9,607 nt of DNA, from contig DAIDKG010000367.1 in NCBI GenBank assembly GCA_027450125.1, forward strand, positions 1-9,607. The letters run 5' to 3'. The notes under the pieces were generated by a model. It saw only the letters and a program-made list of their open reading frames with translations. It did not search any database and was not told the DNA's origin. Within the stretch, counting starts at the first letter, position 1; the number at the start of each line of letters is the position of its first letter. The translations under genes were made by a program, and so were the position numbers. This DNA comes from Bordetella sp. GTDB lineage: Bacteria > Pseudomonadota > Gammaproteobacteria > Burkholderiales > Burkholderiaceae_B. Below are positions 1-7,493 of this stretch, in pieces.

Positions 1-73
1 TGCCGGTGAAAGGAATCGAACCCTCGACCTTCTCATTACAAGTGAGCTGCTCTACCGACTGAGCTACACCGGC
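1..73 (-). tRNA. tRNA-Thr (anticodon UGU)
   Basis: The reverse complement folds as a full cloverleaf. The acceptor stem is GCCGGTG with CACCGGC, the D stem is GCTC/GAGC, the anticodon loop is CTTGTAA, and the T arm carries GGTTCGATTCC. The anticodon TGT (plus-strand bases 38-40) reads threonine ACA codons. The 27-43 pair at the top of the anticodon stem is a G-A mismatch; the rest of the stem pairs. The window begins exactly at the discriminator base A73, so whether CCA is encoded cannot be seen. The gene follows sspB in the same direction after 92 bp. Confidence 0.95.
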
Positions 74-106
74 ATCGACTCGCGCAGCGGATGGCGCGAG
101 GCGGCA

Positions 107-112
107 ATTGTA
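107..112 (-). promoter_or_regulatory. Possible -10 element for the tRNA-Thr gene
   Basis: On the minus strand the hexamer TACAAT lies 33 bases before the first tRNA base. It is followed by a very GC-rich stretch (GCCGCCTCGCGCC), the kind of discriminator often found at stable-RNA promoters under stringent control. No convincing -35 hexamer stands 16-18 bases upstream, so this is a suggestion only. Confidence 0.35.
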
Positions 113-143
113 TTAGACGCGCGGAGTGCGCCGCGCGCCGGCT

Positions 144-165
144 GGCCGTCGCGGCAACGACGGCC
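144..165 (-). terminator. Perfect hairpin directly after the sspB stop codon
   Basis: GGCCGTCG (144-151) and CGACGGCC (158-165) pair perfectly as an 8-bp GC-rich stem around a 6-base loop. The hairpin begins at the base after the sspB TGA. No U-tract follows in the direction of transcription, so it may be an mRNA 3'-end stabilising stem or a weak or factor-dependent terminator rather than a classic intrinsic one. Confidence 0.5.
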
Positions 166-603
166 TCATTTAACGATGGTCAGGCGCGGCCGCTTGGGGG
201 TGTCGCCGCCATCGGTGGGCGCCCCGGCATCGGCGGGCGTGGCGGCCGGCTCTGCGGCCGGCGCGGCGGCCGGGCGTTCGCCCGGCTCGTAGGGCTGCAC
301 CTCGAAACCCATGCCGGTGCCGGTTTCGCGCGCGTAGATGGCGCTGACGGCGCCGACCGGCACCGAGACATTCTCGGTGACTCCGCCGAAACGGGCCTGG
401 AATTCGATGAACTCGTTGCCCAGCACCAGATTGTGGGTGGCCAGCGTGCCGACGTTCAGGGTGATCTGCCCGTCGCGCACGTGAGCCGGCGGCACCAGGG
501 TGTGCGCGTCGACGTGCACGGTGACATAGGGCGTATAGCCGTTGTCGGAGCACCACTCGTGCAGCGCGCGGATCATGTAGGGTTTGGTCGAGGTTTCGCC
601 CAT
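166..603 (-). CDS. sspB: ClpXP protease specificity-enhancing factor SspB
   Basis: This 145-residue protein is the SspB adaptor, which binds the ssrA tag of proteins released by trans-translation and delivers them to the ClpXP protease in the cytoplasm. The N-terminal substrate-binding fold (about residues 5-105) is recognisable by 'STKPYMIRALHEWCSDNGYT' near the start, followed by the conserved 'TLNVGTLAT' and 'ARFGG' segments. A low-complexity Ala/Pro/Gly linker follows (about 106-135). The last residues, KRPRLTIVK, match the ClpX-binding tail of the family, which supports a functional adaptor. The ATG at 603 is chosen because an upstream extension of the frame has no family resemblance. 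It lies 23 bp after the sspA stop, so the two genes form the usual sspAB pair. No strong Shine-Dalgarno is visible, which suggests translation following on from sspA. E. coli SspB is slightly longer (165 residues). Confidence 0.95.
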   Translation of the reverse strand: MGETSTKPYMIRALHEWCSDNGYTPYVTVHVDAHTLVPPAHVRDGQITLNVGTLATHNLVLGNEFIEFQARFGGVTENVSVPVGAVSAIYARETGTGMGFEVQPYEPGERPAAAPAAEPAATPADAGAPTDGGDTPKRPRLTIVK

Positions 604-626
604 GGCGTGTTCGGTCTGCCGGCCGG

Positions 627-1238
627 TTAACGGCGCATGACCTTTTCGGACGGCGTGAGCGCCTCGATGTAGGCCGGACGCGAGAAGATGCGTTCGGCGT
701 ACTTCTGGATCGGGGCGGCGTTCTTGGGCAGCTCGATGCCGTAGTGGTCCAGGCGCCACAGCAGCGGGGCCACGGCCACGTCGAGCATGGAAAACTCCTC
801 GCCCAGCATGTACTTGTTCTTGATGAGGATGGGGGCGATCTGGGCCAGGCGGTCGCGGATGCTCTGGCGTGCCACGGCCATCTTCTTGTCGTCGGGCTTG
901 GCGCTGCGGTCTTCCAGGGTGGACACGTGCACGAACAGCTCTTTCTCGAAGTTGTAGAGGAAGAGGCGGGTGCGCGCGCGCATGACCGGGTCGGCCGGCA
1001 TCAGCTGGGGGTGGGGAAAGCGCTCGTCGATGTACTCGTTGATGATGTTGGATTCGTACAGCACCAGATCGCGCTCGACCAGGATGGGCACCTGGCCGTA
1101 GGGGTTCATGACCGAGATGTCTTCAGGCTTGTTGTACAGGTCGATGTCCCGGATTTCGAAGTCCATGCCCTTTTCGAAAAGCACGAAGCGGCAGCGTTGC
1201 GAAAAAGGGCAGGTCGTGCCGGAGTAGAGCACCATCAT
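627..1238 (-). CDS. sspA: Stringent starvation protein A (GST-fold RNA polymerase-associated protein)
   Basis: The product is 203 residues, close to the family norm. It has a thioredoxin-like N-terminal half (about 3-80, with 'TTCPFSQRCRFVL' and 'NPYGQVPILV') and an all-helical glutathione-S-transferase-like C-terminal half. SspA proteins bind RNA polymerase and remodel transcription in stationary phase and under acid or starvation stress; they lack GST activity. The surface-pocket motif PHP, needed for SspA function in E. coli, is present at residues 75-77. Two adjacent ATG codons (1238 and 1235) could start it. An AAGGA sequence about 10 bases before the first supports 1238. The frame stays open far upstream, but that part is antisense to mscL and is not coding. 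The gene leads the sspA-sspB pair, and its promoter should lie in the 1239-1494 intergenic region. Confidence 0.95.
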   Translation of the reverse strand: MMVLYSGTTCPFSQRCRFVLFEKGMDFEIRDIDLYNKPEDISVMNPYGQVPILVERDLVLYESNIINEYIDERFPHPQLMPADPVMRARTRLFLYNFEKELFVHVSTLEDRSAKPDDKKMAVARQSIRDRLAQIAPILIKNKYMLGEEFSMLDVAVAPLLWRLDHYGIELPKNAAPIQKYAERIFSRPAYIEALTPSEKVMRR

Positions 1239-1494
1239 GGCGGATAAGTCCTTGTATTTAAGAGCAAAGCCCAGAATCCGCGCAAAAAATGGGGACACTG
1301 GCGCGTGGCCGATTATGGAAACAGTGTAGCTTTTTTTCGGCGACGGCGTTTCCCGAGCCCGCGGTGCGAGGTCCGGGCAGCGGCTGTGGCGATTCGTAAC
1401 AACGGCACAATGACGGCTGCGTATCATAGCCAGCGGCCCCGCTGGAGCCGATGATCCGACCCGAAACCCGGGCTTGTCTTGAAAGGGGATAAAA
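1239..1494. promoter_or_regulatory. Divergent intergenic region between sspA and mscL
   Basis: These 256 bases separate two divergent transcription starts and are more AT-rich than the coding DNA near the sspA end. On the minus strand, TACACT (1323-1328) and CATAAT (1312-1317) are possible -10 elements for sspA. On the plus strand, TATCAT (about 1422-1427) is a possible -10 for mscL. None has a good -35 at the right spacing. No open frame here resembles a protein. A hairpin-forming repeat (listed separately) sits near the mscL side. Confidence 0.4.
1430..1445. repeat. Inverted repeat upstream of mscL
   Basis: CCAGCGG and CCGCTGG are exact reverse complements separated by two C bases, giving a 7-bp dyad about 50 bases before the mscL start and just after its candidate -10. 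It could be an operator or an mRNA 5'-leader hairpin. A chance GC-rich palindrome is also possible. Confidence 0.4.
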
Positions 1495-1926
1495 ATGAGT
1501 TTTCTCAAAGAGTTCCGCGCTTTTGCCGTCAAGGGCAGCGTCATCGACCTGGCTGTGGGTGTAATCATTGGCGCGGCCTTCGGCAAGATCGTCGATTCGC
1601 TGGTCAAGGACATCGTCATGCCCATCGTCAACTTCGTGCTGGGAGGCTCGGTGGACTTCACCAACAAATTTATCGTTCTTGCCCTGCCCAAGGGCTACGC
1701 CGGACCCATGACTTATGCCGATCTGACCAAGGCAGGCGCCAATGTGCTGGCCTGGGGCAATTTCGCGACCATCATCATCAACTTCATCTTGCTGGCGCTG
1801 GTGATCTTCTGGATGGTCAAGGGCATCAACATCGCCCGCAAGAAGGACGAGGTGCCCGCGCCGGCCCCGGTCACGCCCGAGGACGTGGCCCTGCTGCGCG
1901 AGATCCGCGATCTGCTCAAGAAATGA
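1495..1926 (+). CDS. mscL: Large-conductance mechanosensitive channel MscL
   Basis: The 143-residue protein is an inner-membrane homopentameric channel that opens under membrane tension to release solutes during hypo-osmotic shock. The amphipathic N-terminal helix '[14 protein letters not shown]' leads into the pore helix TM1 (about 15-48), with the conserved gate segment '[16 protein letters not shown]' at 18-33. The periplasmic loop spans about 50-85 and TM2 about 87-110 ('[20 protein letters not shown]'). After the basic 'ARKKDE' comes a Pro/Ala linker and the cytoplasmic bundle helix '[14 protein letters not shown]'. All expected parts are present and the length is normal. A strong Shine-Dalgarno (AAGGGG) stands about 6-7 bases before the ATG. 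The lipB start lies 40 bp downstream on the same strand, so read-through is possible, though the functions are unrelated. Confidence 0.97.
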   Translation: MSFLKEFRAFAVKGSVIDLAVGVIIGAAFGKIVDSLVKDIVMPIVNFVLGGSVDFTNKFIVLALPKGYAGPMTYADLTKAGANVLAWGNFATIIINFILLALVIFWMVKGINIARKKDEVPAPAPVTPEDVALLREIRDLLKK

Positions 1927-1966
1927 GCGCTCGGGCGGCAGTCCCGTTTTGACGTAAGGCAGCCTG

Positions 1967-2638
1967 ATGCAGGTTCGCGTTCTGCCCTCCCCGGCGCCCT
2001 ACCAGCAAACCTGGGAGGCCATGCGCGCCTTCACCGAGGCGCGCACGGCCGACACGCCCGACCAGATCTGGCTGGTCGAGCATCCGCCCGTCTTCACCCT
2101 GGGCCTGGCGGGCAAGCCCGAGCACGTGCTGGCCGCGCACGATATCGAGGTGATCCGCACCGACCGCGGCGGCCAGGTCACCTATCACGGCCCCGGACAG
2201 GTCGTGGCCTATGTGCTGCTGGACTTGCAGCGGGCGGGTTACTTCGTCAAGGAATACGTGCGTCGGGTGGAGCAGGCAGTGATCGGCCTGCTGGGCGAAC
2301 TGGGCATTGCCGACGCCTGCCTCAAGCCCGGCGCGCCGGGAGTCTACGTGCCCTGGCCGCGTACTGGCGGCCCGGCGGCAGAAGGGACAGGGCGGACCGA
2401 GCTGGCCAAGATCTCCGCGCTGGGCATCAAGGTGCGCAACGGCCGCACGTATCACGGCGTGGCGCTCAATGTGGACATGGACCTGACCCCCTTCACCTGG
2501 ATAAACCCCTGCGGCTACGAGGGCTTGCGTACGGTGGACCTGGCATCGTGCGGATGCCGCATCGGCGTGGGCGAGGCGGGCGAGCGGCTGGCCCGGGCCC
2601 TGGTGCACACCCTGTCCGCGCCAGGGTCGTCCAGGTAA
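1967..2638 (+). CDS. lipB: Octanoyl-[acyl carrier protein]:protein N-octanoyltransferase LipB
   Basis: LipB moves the octanoyl group from octanoyl-ACP to lipoyl-domain lysines of apo-enzymes such as pyruvate dehydrogenase E2 and GcvH, the first step of de novo lipoate attachment in the cytoplasm. The 223-residue product carries the signature [12 protein letters not shown] (67-78), the catalytic Cys182 in 'INPCGY', and the catalytic Lys148 in '[11 protein letters not shown]'. The family pattern 'YHGVALNV' is also present. About 14-15 extra residues, rich in Gly/Pro (roughly 129-144), lie between 'GVYV' and the catalytic Lys compared with E. coli LipB. The ATG follows a modest TAAGG sequence. 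lipA begins 50 bp downstream on the same strand, forming the usual lipBA pair. Confidence 0.96.
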   Translation: MQVRVLPSPAPYQQTWEAMRAFTEARTADTPDQIWLVEHPPVFTLGLAGKPEHVLAAHDIEVIRTDRGGQVTYHGPGQVVAYVLLDLQRAGYFVKEYVRRVEQAVIGLLGELGIADACLKPGAPGVYVPWPRTGGPAAEGTGRTELAKISALGIKVRNGRTYHGVALNVDMDLTPFTWINPCGYEGLRTVDLASCGCRIGVGEAGERLARALVHTLSAPGSSR

Positions 2639-2688
2639 ACCCTGGCCGGGTGGCAGTAGAATGGGATCCGAACGAACGGAACCCTGCA

Positions 2689-3669
2689 ATGACTTCTGCC
2701 CCCGAACCCATCATCGCGACCCAGGCTGCTGATCCGCATCAGAAGCAAAAGAACAAGTTCAAGGTCAAGACCATTCCCATCCAGGTCGAGCAGCCGGCCG
2801 AGCGCTTGAAGAAGCCGGAATGGATACGCGTGAAGGCAGCCTCGACTGGCTCGCGTTTCTTCGAGATCAAACGCATTTTGCGCGAGCACAATCTGCATAC
2901 GGTGTGCGAAGAGGCGTCCTGCCCGAATATCGGCGAATGCTTCGGCAAGGGCACGGCCACCTTCATGATCATGGGCGACAAGTGCACGCGGCGCTGCCCT
3001 TTCTGCGACGTGGGCCACGGCTATCCCGACCCGCTGGACAAGGACGAGCCGATCAACCTGGCGCGCACCATCGCCGCGCTCAAGCTCAACTACGTGGTGA
3101 TCACGTCGGTGGACCGCGACGACCAGAAGGACGGCGGCGCGGCCCACTTCGTCGATTGCATCGCCCGCACGCGCGAACTGTCGCCCAACACCCGCATCGA
3201 GATCCTGGTGCCGGATTTCCGCGGCCGCCTGGATCGGGCGCTGGCCATCCTGAACGCCGGTCCGCCGGACGTGATGAACCACAATCTGGAAACGGTGCCG
3301 CGCCTGTACAAGAAGGCCCGGCCGGGCGCCGACTATGCGCATTCGCTCAAGCTGCTGGCCGAGTTCAAGGCGCTGCATCCGGACGTGCCCACCAAGTCCG
3401 GCCTGATGCTGGGCCTGGGCGAGACCGATGACGAAATCCTGCAGGTGATGCGCGACATGCGCGCGCACAACGTGGACATGATCACCATCGGGCAGTATCT
3501 GCAGCCTTCCGAGTACCACCTGCCGGTGCAGCGCTATGTGCACCCCGATACTTTCGCGATGTTCGAACGCGAAGCGTACGAGATGGGTTTCACGCACGCG
3601 GCGGTGGGCGCGATGGTGCGGTCTTCGTACCACGCCGACCAGCAGGCGCATGCGGCGGGCGTGGCCTGA
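2689..3669 (+). CDS. lipA: Lipoyl synthase LipA (radical SAM)
   Basis: LipA inserts two sulfur atoms into the protein-bound octanoyl chain made by LipB, giving the lipoyl cofactor. The 326-residue protein has both Fe-S cluster motifs. The auxiliary, sulfur-donating cluster uses Cys73, Cys78 and Cys84 ([12 protein letters not shown]). The radical SAM cluster uses Cys99, Cys103 and Cys106 (CTRRCPFC). The C-terminal 'RSSYHA' motif, which supplies the serine ligand of the auxiliary cluster, is at about 311-316. The core barrel motifs 'TSVDRDD', 'NHNLETV', '[10 protein letters not shown]' and 'IGQYLQPS' are all intact. The ATG at 2689 is preferred over upstream in-frame starts, which would overlap lipB and have no family counterpart; a GGAA lies about 7 bases before it. 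A Lys-rich N-terminal extension (about 1-45) is usual in betaproteobacterial LipA. Confidence 0.97.
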   Translation: MTSAPEPIIATQAADPHQKQKNKFKVKTIPIQVEQPAERLKKPEWIRVKAASTGSRFFEIKRILREHNLHTVCEEASCPNIGECFGKGTATFMIMGDKCTRRCPFCDVGHGYPDPLDKDEPINLARTIAALKLNYVVITSVDRDDQKDGGAAHFVDCIARTRELSPNTRIEILVPDFRGRLDRALAILNAGPPDVMNHNLETVPRLYKKARPGADYAHSLKLLAEFKALHPDVPTKSGLMLGLGETDDEILQVMRDMRAHNVDMITIGQYLQPSEYHLPVQRYVHPDTFAMFEREAYEMGFTHAAVGAMVRSSYHADQQAHAAGVA

Positions 3670-3677
3670 TGCGCCAA

Positions 3678-3695
3678 GGCGATTGCAAGATCGCC
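3678..3695 (+). terminator. Weak stem-loop downstream of lipA
   Basis: GGCGAT (3678-3683) and ATCGCC (3690-3695) form a 6-bp stem with a 6-base loop, 8 bases after the lipA stop. No T-run follows. A second small stem (CCTGC/GCAGG, 3757-3770) lies further on. These could end lipA transcription in the 138-bp convergent gap with the psiF-like gene, but the evidence is thin. I see no gene in that gap. Confidence 0.3.
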
Positions 3696-3807
3696 GATCG
3701 CACCGCGAAGAGCCGGCCTTGATGACCCGCTCCCGGAGCCCGGGGCCGTCGTCCAGCCTGCGGGAGCAGGGTCGGTAAGGGCGGCTCTCTTGTCGGCTAC
3801 GCGCTTG

Positions 3808-4065
3808 TCACGAGGCCATGCATTTTTTGATCGACGCGTTTTTCGCGGCGCCGGAAAGCGGCTTGCCGTTCTTGCTCACGGCCTGGGCTTCGCAGGCGGT
3901 CTGTTCGCACTTTTTCATGAACGAAGTCTTGGCGGCGCCCGCGAGCGCCTTGCCGTTTTTTCCGACGGCCTTGGCGGCACAGCTGCCGGACACGGAAGCC
4001 GGAGTCTGGGCATAGGCGGATAGCACGCATAGCGAGCCCATGACTGCAACGAATAGCCTTTTCAT
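3808..4065 (-). CDS. Small secreted PsiF-repeat protein
   Basis: The 85-residue product begins with a clear signal peptide (MKRLFVAVMGSLCVLSAYA, cleavage probable after residue 19). The mature part is two 25-residue PsiF repeats, residues 29-53 and 58-82. Each starts and ends with Cys and contains 'KNGK', 'L.GAAK' and 'KKC'. This pattern matches the PsiF-repeat family named after the E. coli phosphate-starvation-inducible gene; its biochemical role is not known to me. Placement in the periplasm with two possible disulfides is inferred from the signal peptide and the paired cysteines. The start is well supported by AGGAG seven to eight bases before the ATG. It stands 125 bp downstream of nif3 on the same strand and converges with lipA. 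I see no obvious Pho box upstream. Confidence 0.85.
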   Translation of the reverse strand: MKRLFVAVMGSLCVLSAYAQTPASVSGSCAAKAVGKNGKALAGAAKTSFMKKCEQTACEAQAVSKNGKPLSGAAKNASIKKCMAS

Positions 4066-4118
4066 GTCGATTTCTCCTTGGATGGGTGAGCCGGCCCTTT
4101 GAACCGCGTGTCCATGCT

Positions 4119-4132
4119 ACCCGTGAACGGGT
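4119..4132. repeat. Inverted repeat upstream of the psiF-like gene
   Basis: ACCCGT and ACGGGT are exact reverse complements separated by GA, 54 bases before the psiF-like start codon. It lies in the 125-bp gap after nif3, where a promoter for the small gene would be expected. It may be an operator or a hairpin ending nif3 transcription; no T-run follows. Confidence 0.35.
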
Positions 4133-4190
4133 CGGTATTGATGGCGCCGCTGGCCGGGAAAATCAAACGGGTGCGATGCGCGTTAACGGA

Positions 4191-4967
4191 TCACACCGGG
4201 TTGTCGATGTCGACGAACTCGACCTTGATGCCGAAGCGCTGCACGATGGCCGCGCCCAGAGCCTGCACGCCATAGCGCTCGGTGGCATGGTGGCCGGCGC
4301 CGATGAAGCCGGTATCGGTTTCGCGCGCCAGATGCACGGTGGGTTCGGAGGCCTCTCCTGTGATGTAGGCGTCGGCCCCGGCTTCGATGGCAGCGTCCAG
4401 AAAGCCCTGGGCTGCGCCGGTGCACCAGGCGACGCGGCGAACGGGTTTGGCGGGATCGCCCACGGTCAGGGGCGCCCGGTTCAGGCGCCGGGCCACGCGC
4501 TGGGCGAGCTCGCCCAGGGTGGCCAGCCCGGGGGCGGTGCCCAGCCAGATGAGGTTGTCGGGGCCGCAGGTGCGCGGCAGGCCGTCCGCGCTGGTGTCCG
4601 GCGCCAGGCCCAGCACGCGGGCGAGCTGGGCGTTGTTGCCCAGTTGCGGGTGAGCGTCCAGCGGCAGGTGGTAGGCCAGCAGGTTGATCTCGTGGGCCAG
4701 GGCCAGCGCCAGGCGGGTGCGGCGCGGGCCGCGCACACGGGGATCTTCGTTTTTCCAGAACCAGCCGTGATGCACCAGCACGGCGTCGGCGCGGCGCTCG
4801 ACGGCGGCGCGCAGCAGCGCTTCGCTGGCCGTGACCCCGGCGATAATGGAGCCTGTCCGCTCGCGTCCTTCGACTTGCAGGCCGTTGGGGCAGTAGTCCT
4901 TGAAACGCGCGGCTTGCAGGGTGTCGTCCAGCCAGGCGGCCAGTTCGCGGGTGGCGATCGTTTTCAT
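4191..4967 (-). CDS. Nif3/DUF34 (YbgI-like) dinuclear metal-centre protein
   Basis: The 258-residue protein belongs to the Nif3/DUF34 family, which includes E. coli YbgI. Family members form toroidal hexamers with a two-metal site and are sometimes annotated as GTP cyclohydrolase I type 2, but the physiological role is unsettled. Metal-site residues are visible: His66-His67 in 'VLVHHGWFW', Asp104 in 'YHLPLDAH', and the C-terminal 'GHHATERYG' with its His and Glu. The N-terminal 'DYCPNGLQVEG' is also typical. The ATG at 4967 is chosen because 'MKTIATRELAAWLDD' aligns with family starts. An earlier in-frame ATG near 4991 would overlap the divergent protease gene. Only 22 bp separate it from that gene's start, so its promoter must lie inside the neighbouring coding sequence. 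Confidence 0.92.
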   Translation of the reverse strand: MKTIATRELAAWLDDTLQAARFKDYCPNGLQVEGRERTGSIIAGVTASEALLRAAVERRADAVLVHHGWFWKNEDPRVRGPRRTRLALALAHEINLLAYHLPLDAHPQLGNNAQLARVLGLAPDTSADGLPRTCGPDNLIWLGTAPGLATLGELAQRVARRLNRAPLTVGDPAKPVRRVAWCTGAAQGFLDAAIEAGADAYITGEASEPTVHLARETDTGFIGAGHHATERYGVQALGAAIVQRFGIKVEFVDIDNPV

Positions 4968-4989
4968 CGTTGAGGTGTTCCAAGGGATC

Positions 4990-5892
<903 letters not shown>

Positions 5893-5968
5893 CCTCCGGG
5901 GCGCTGAGTCCGGCGGTCAACTGCGCCGGCGCATGCGGCCGCCAGCATCCGGGCAGCATGCAGGCAAT

Positions 5969-5998
5969 CTGCGCCAGGGCAACCTGCGCCCGGGCAGG
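5969..5998. repeat. Short direct repeat and hairpin between the protease gene and tatC
   Basis: CTGCGCCAGGGCA (5969-5981) recurs as CTGCGCCCGGGCA (5984-5996), 12 of 13 bases the same, in tandem with a 15-base period. The second copy lies within a CCTGC/GCAGG stem (5983-5998, 6-base loop). This is in the 114-bp gap between convergent genes, where bidirectional termination would be expected, but there is no T-run. I see no gene in the gap. Confidence 0.35.
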
Positions 5999-6006
5999 CC
6001 GTCCCT

Positions 6007-6798
6007 TCAGTCGCGTTCGGCCAGATCGGTGGAGGGTTCTTCCCCGCGCGCCCTGGGCTGCACGAAGCGGGCAGCCAGCAGGCCCAGCTCGAAGAGCAGG
6101 CACAGCGGCACGGCCAGCATGCACATGCTGAGCATGTCGGGCGGGGTCACCACGGCGGCGATGACGAAGGCGGCCACGATCATGTAGCCGCGCATGCTGC
6201 GCAGCTTGTCCAGCTGCACGATGCCCGTCTTGACCAGCAGCACGACGATCACCGGCACCTCGAAGGTGACGCCGAAAGCCAGGAACATGGTCATGACGAA
6301 GCTGAGATAAGCCTCGATGTCTGGCGCCGGCGTGATCGAGTGCGGCGCGAAGTTGGCGATGAAATGAAAGACCGTGCGAAAGACGAAAAAGTAGCAGAAC
6401 GCCATACCCAGGATGAAGAGCAGGGTGCTGGAGACGATGAGCGGCAGCGCCAAGCGCTTTTCGTGGCGGTACAGGCCGGGGGCGACGAAGGCCCAGGCCT
6501 GGTAGAGCACGACAGGCAGGGCGATCACCAGCGCGGCCATCATGGTGACCTTGACCGGCACCATGAAGGGGGTGATGACGCCGGTGGCGATCATGTGCGT
6601 GCCCTGCGGCAGCGCATTGAGCATGGGCTTGGCCAGCAGGTCGTAGATGAACGAGGCGCCGGGGTAGATGAAGAGAACGATGAACACCGCCACCACGGAA
6701 ACGCCGGCCTTGATCAGGCGCGAGCGCAGCTCGATGAGGTGGGAGATGAAGCTTTCTTCTTTCTGCGGTTCTTCTTCGGGGGCAGCGGTGTTGCTCAC
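6007..6798 (-). CDS. tatC: Sec-independent (twin-arginine) translocase subunit TatC
   Basis: TatC is the six-helix inner-membrane protein that, with TatB, recognises twin-arginine signal peptides and starts export of folded proteins. The 263-residue product has the family's N-terminal 'HLIELRSRL' (20-28), the first-loop 'GLYRHEKRL' with Glu113 (counterpart of a signal-peptide-contacting Glu), and Glu180 in 'FGVTFEVPV'. The six hydrophobic segments run from about 33 to 245, ending in a charged tail. The start codon is GTG (6798-6796). It overlaps the tatB TGA as GTGA, implying translational coupling. The next ATG is far inside the first conserved region, so GTG is the sensible start. It is the last gene of the hisF-tatC chain. 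Confidence 0.97.
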   Translation of the reverse strand: MSNTAAPEEEPQKEESFISHLIELRSRLIKAGVSVVAVFIVLFIYPGASFIYDLLAKPMLNALPQGTHMIATGVITPFMVPVKVTMMAALVIALPVVLYQAWAFVAPGLYRHEKRLALPLIVSSTLLFILGMAFCYFFVFRTVFHFIANFAPHSITPAPDIEAYLSFVMTMFLAFGVTFEVPVIVVLLVKTGIVQLDKLRSMRGYMIVAAFVIAAVVTPPDMLSMCMLAVPLCLLFELGLLAARFVQPRARGEEPSTDLAERD

Positions 6799-7493
6799 GT
6801 GGGCGTACCCGGGGTGGCGTTGACGGGCGGCTTGGCCGGCGGCTCGGGCGGCACGGCAACCGCGGGCGTGAGGTCGGCCAGGGGCAGTTCGGCCTGGGCC
6901 GCATGGATCTGCGCCGGGACCGCGGCCGGGGTGGCAGCCTCGGCCGATGCCGGTTCATGTGCGCCGGTCTCGGGCGCAGCGAGCGCAGGCGCCGCGGTTT
7001 GGGCCACCGTCGCACCGGCTGCAACAGCACCGGCTGCCGATGCGTCGGCTGCCGCCGCTTCGGTCGGCGCGGCAATGGCGACTGCGGGATCAGCCGCTGT
7101 TGCATCAGCGGTCGCAGCACCGGCTGCCGCCGCTTCTAGAGCGGGCTGTTCGGTCAACGCGGCGTTGGGATCGACGATGCGCTTCTTGGTCTCGGCCACG
7201 GCGTCGTCGAGCTGGGCCTGCAAGGTCTGCCCGGCAGTGTGGATGGTGTTCTGGGTTTCCTGCAGCGAGGCGCGCAGCTCGCCCGCAGCGTCATCCATGC
7301 CTTGCTTGAGCTTGCGGAACTCCTCGAGCTCGACCTCGCGCTGGATATCGGCCTTGACGTCATTGACGTAACGCTGGGCGCGGCCCATCAGGTGGCCGAC
7401 AGTGCGGGCCACCTTGGGCAGGCGTTCGGGGCCGATGACCACCAGCGCGACTACGCCGATGGTCGCCAGTTCGGCAAAGCTGAAGTCGAACAT
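6795..7493 (-). CDS. tatB: Sec-independent protein translocase subunit TatB
   Basis: This 232-residue protein has the TatB layout: a short N-terminal transmembrane helix (about 5-21, 'SFAELATIGVVALVVIGPE'), the hinge 'GPERLPKVART', and a long amphipathic and charged helix region (about 25-108). A long Ala/Pro-rich tail of about 115 residues follows. TatB partners with TatC in the receptor complex for twin-arginine precursors. The conserved Glu8 and the GPERLP motif distinguish it from TatA. The tail is low complexity and longer than that of E. coli TatB (171 residues in total); such tails vary and are dispensable in the family. The ATG (7493-7491) shares one base with the tatA stop (TGATG), and its own stop overlaps the tatC GTG start. 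Confidence 0.96.
   Translation of the reverse strand: MFDFSFAELATIGVVALVVIGPERLPKVARTVGHLMGRAQRYVNDVKADIQREVELEEFRKLKQGMDDAAGELRASLQETQNTIHTAGQTLQAQLDDAVAETKKRIVDPNAALTEQPALEAAAAGAATADATAADPAVAIAAPTEAAAADASAAGAVAAGATVAQTAAPALAAPETGAHEPASAEAATPAAVPAQIHAAQAELPLADLTPAVAVPPEPPAKPPVNATPGTPT
7012..7136. repeat. Short repeats encoding the TatB Ala-rich tail
   Basis: GCACCGGCTGC occurs three times (7012-7022, 7027-7037, 7117-7127), and a 15-base unit GGCTGCCGCCGCTTC occurs twice (7047-7061 and 7122-7136). All lie within the segment coding for the TatB Ala-rich tail (about residues 120-161). This suggests expansion by slippage or duplication of Ala-coding triplets. Confidence 0.6.

Noticed and set aside
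1331..1337. A run of seven T bases on the plus strand as an intrinsic terminator
   Set aside because: No gene is transcribed into it on the plus strand and no stem precedes it; it is part of the AT-rich sspA upstream region.
1239..1691. Upstream extension of the sspA frame, which would lengthen the protein by about 150 residues
   Set aside because: The added part lies over the intergenic region and antisense to mscL, and SspA proteins begin at the MMVLYSGTTCPFS segment.
1930..1950. Terminator between mscL and lipB (CGGG...CCCG followed by TTTT)
   Set aside because: The stem is only 4 bp, too weak to call, and mscL to lipB read-through remains possible.
2515..3651. A long minus-strand open frame opposite lipA and the end of lipB
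   Set aside because: Composition (His, Val, Arg and Gln rich) is typical of antisense to GC-rich genes, and the lipA frame is fully conserved.
4086..4973. A plus-strand open frame opposite nif3
   Set aside because: Gly/Ala/Gln-rich shadow with no recognisable domain or good ribosome binding site; nif3 explains the region.
6340..7371. A long plus-strand open frame opposite tatC and tatB
   Set aside because: It is the complement of strongly conserved tat genes, lies in high-GC DNA where antisense frames stay open by chance, and resembles no protein family.
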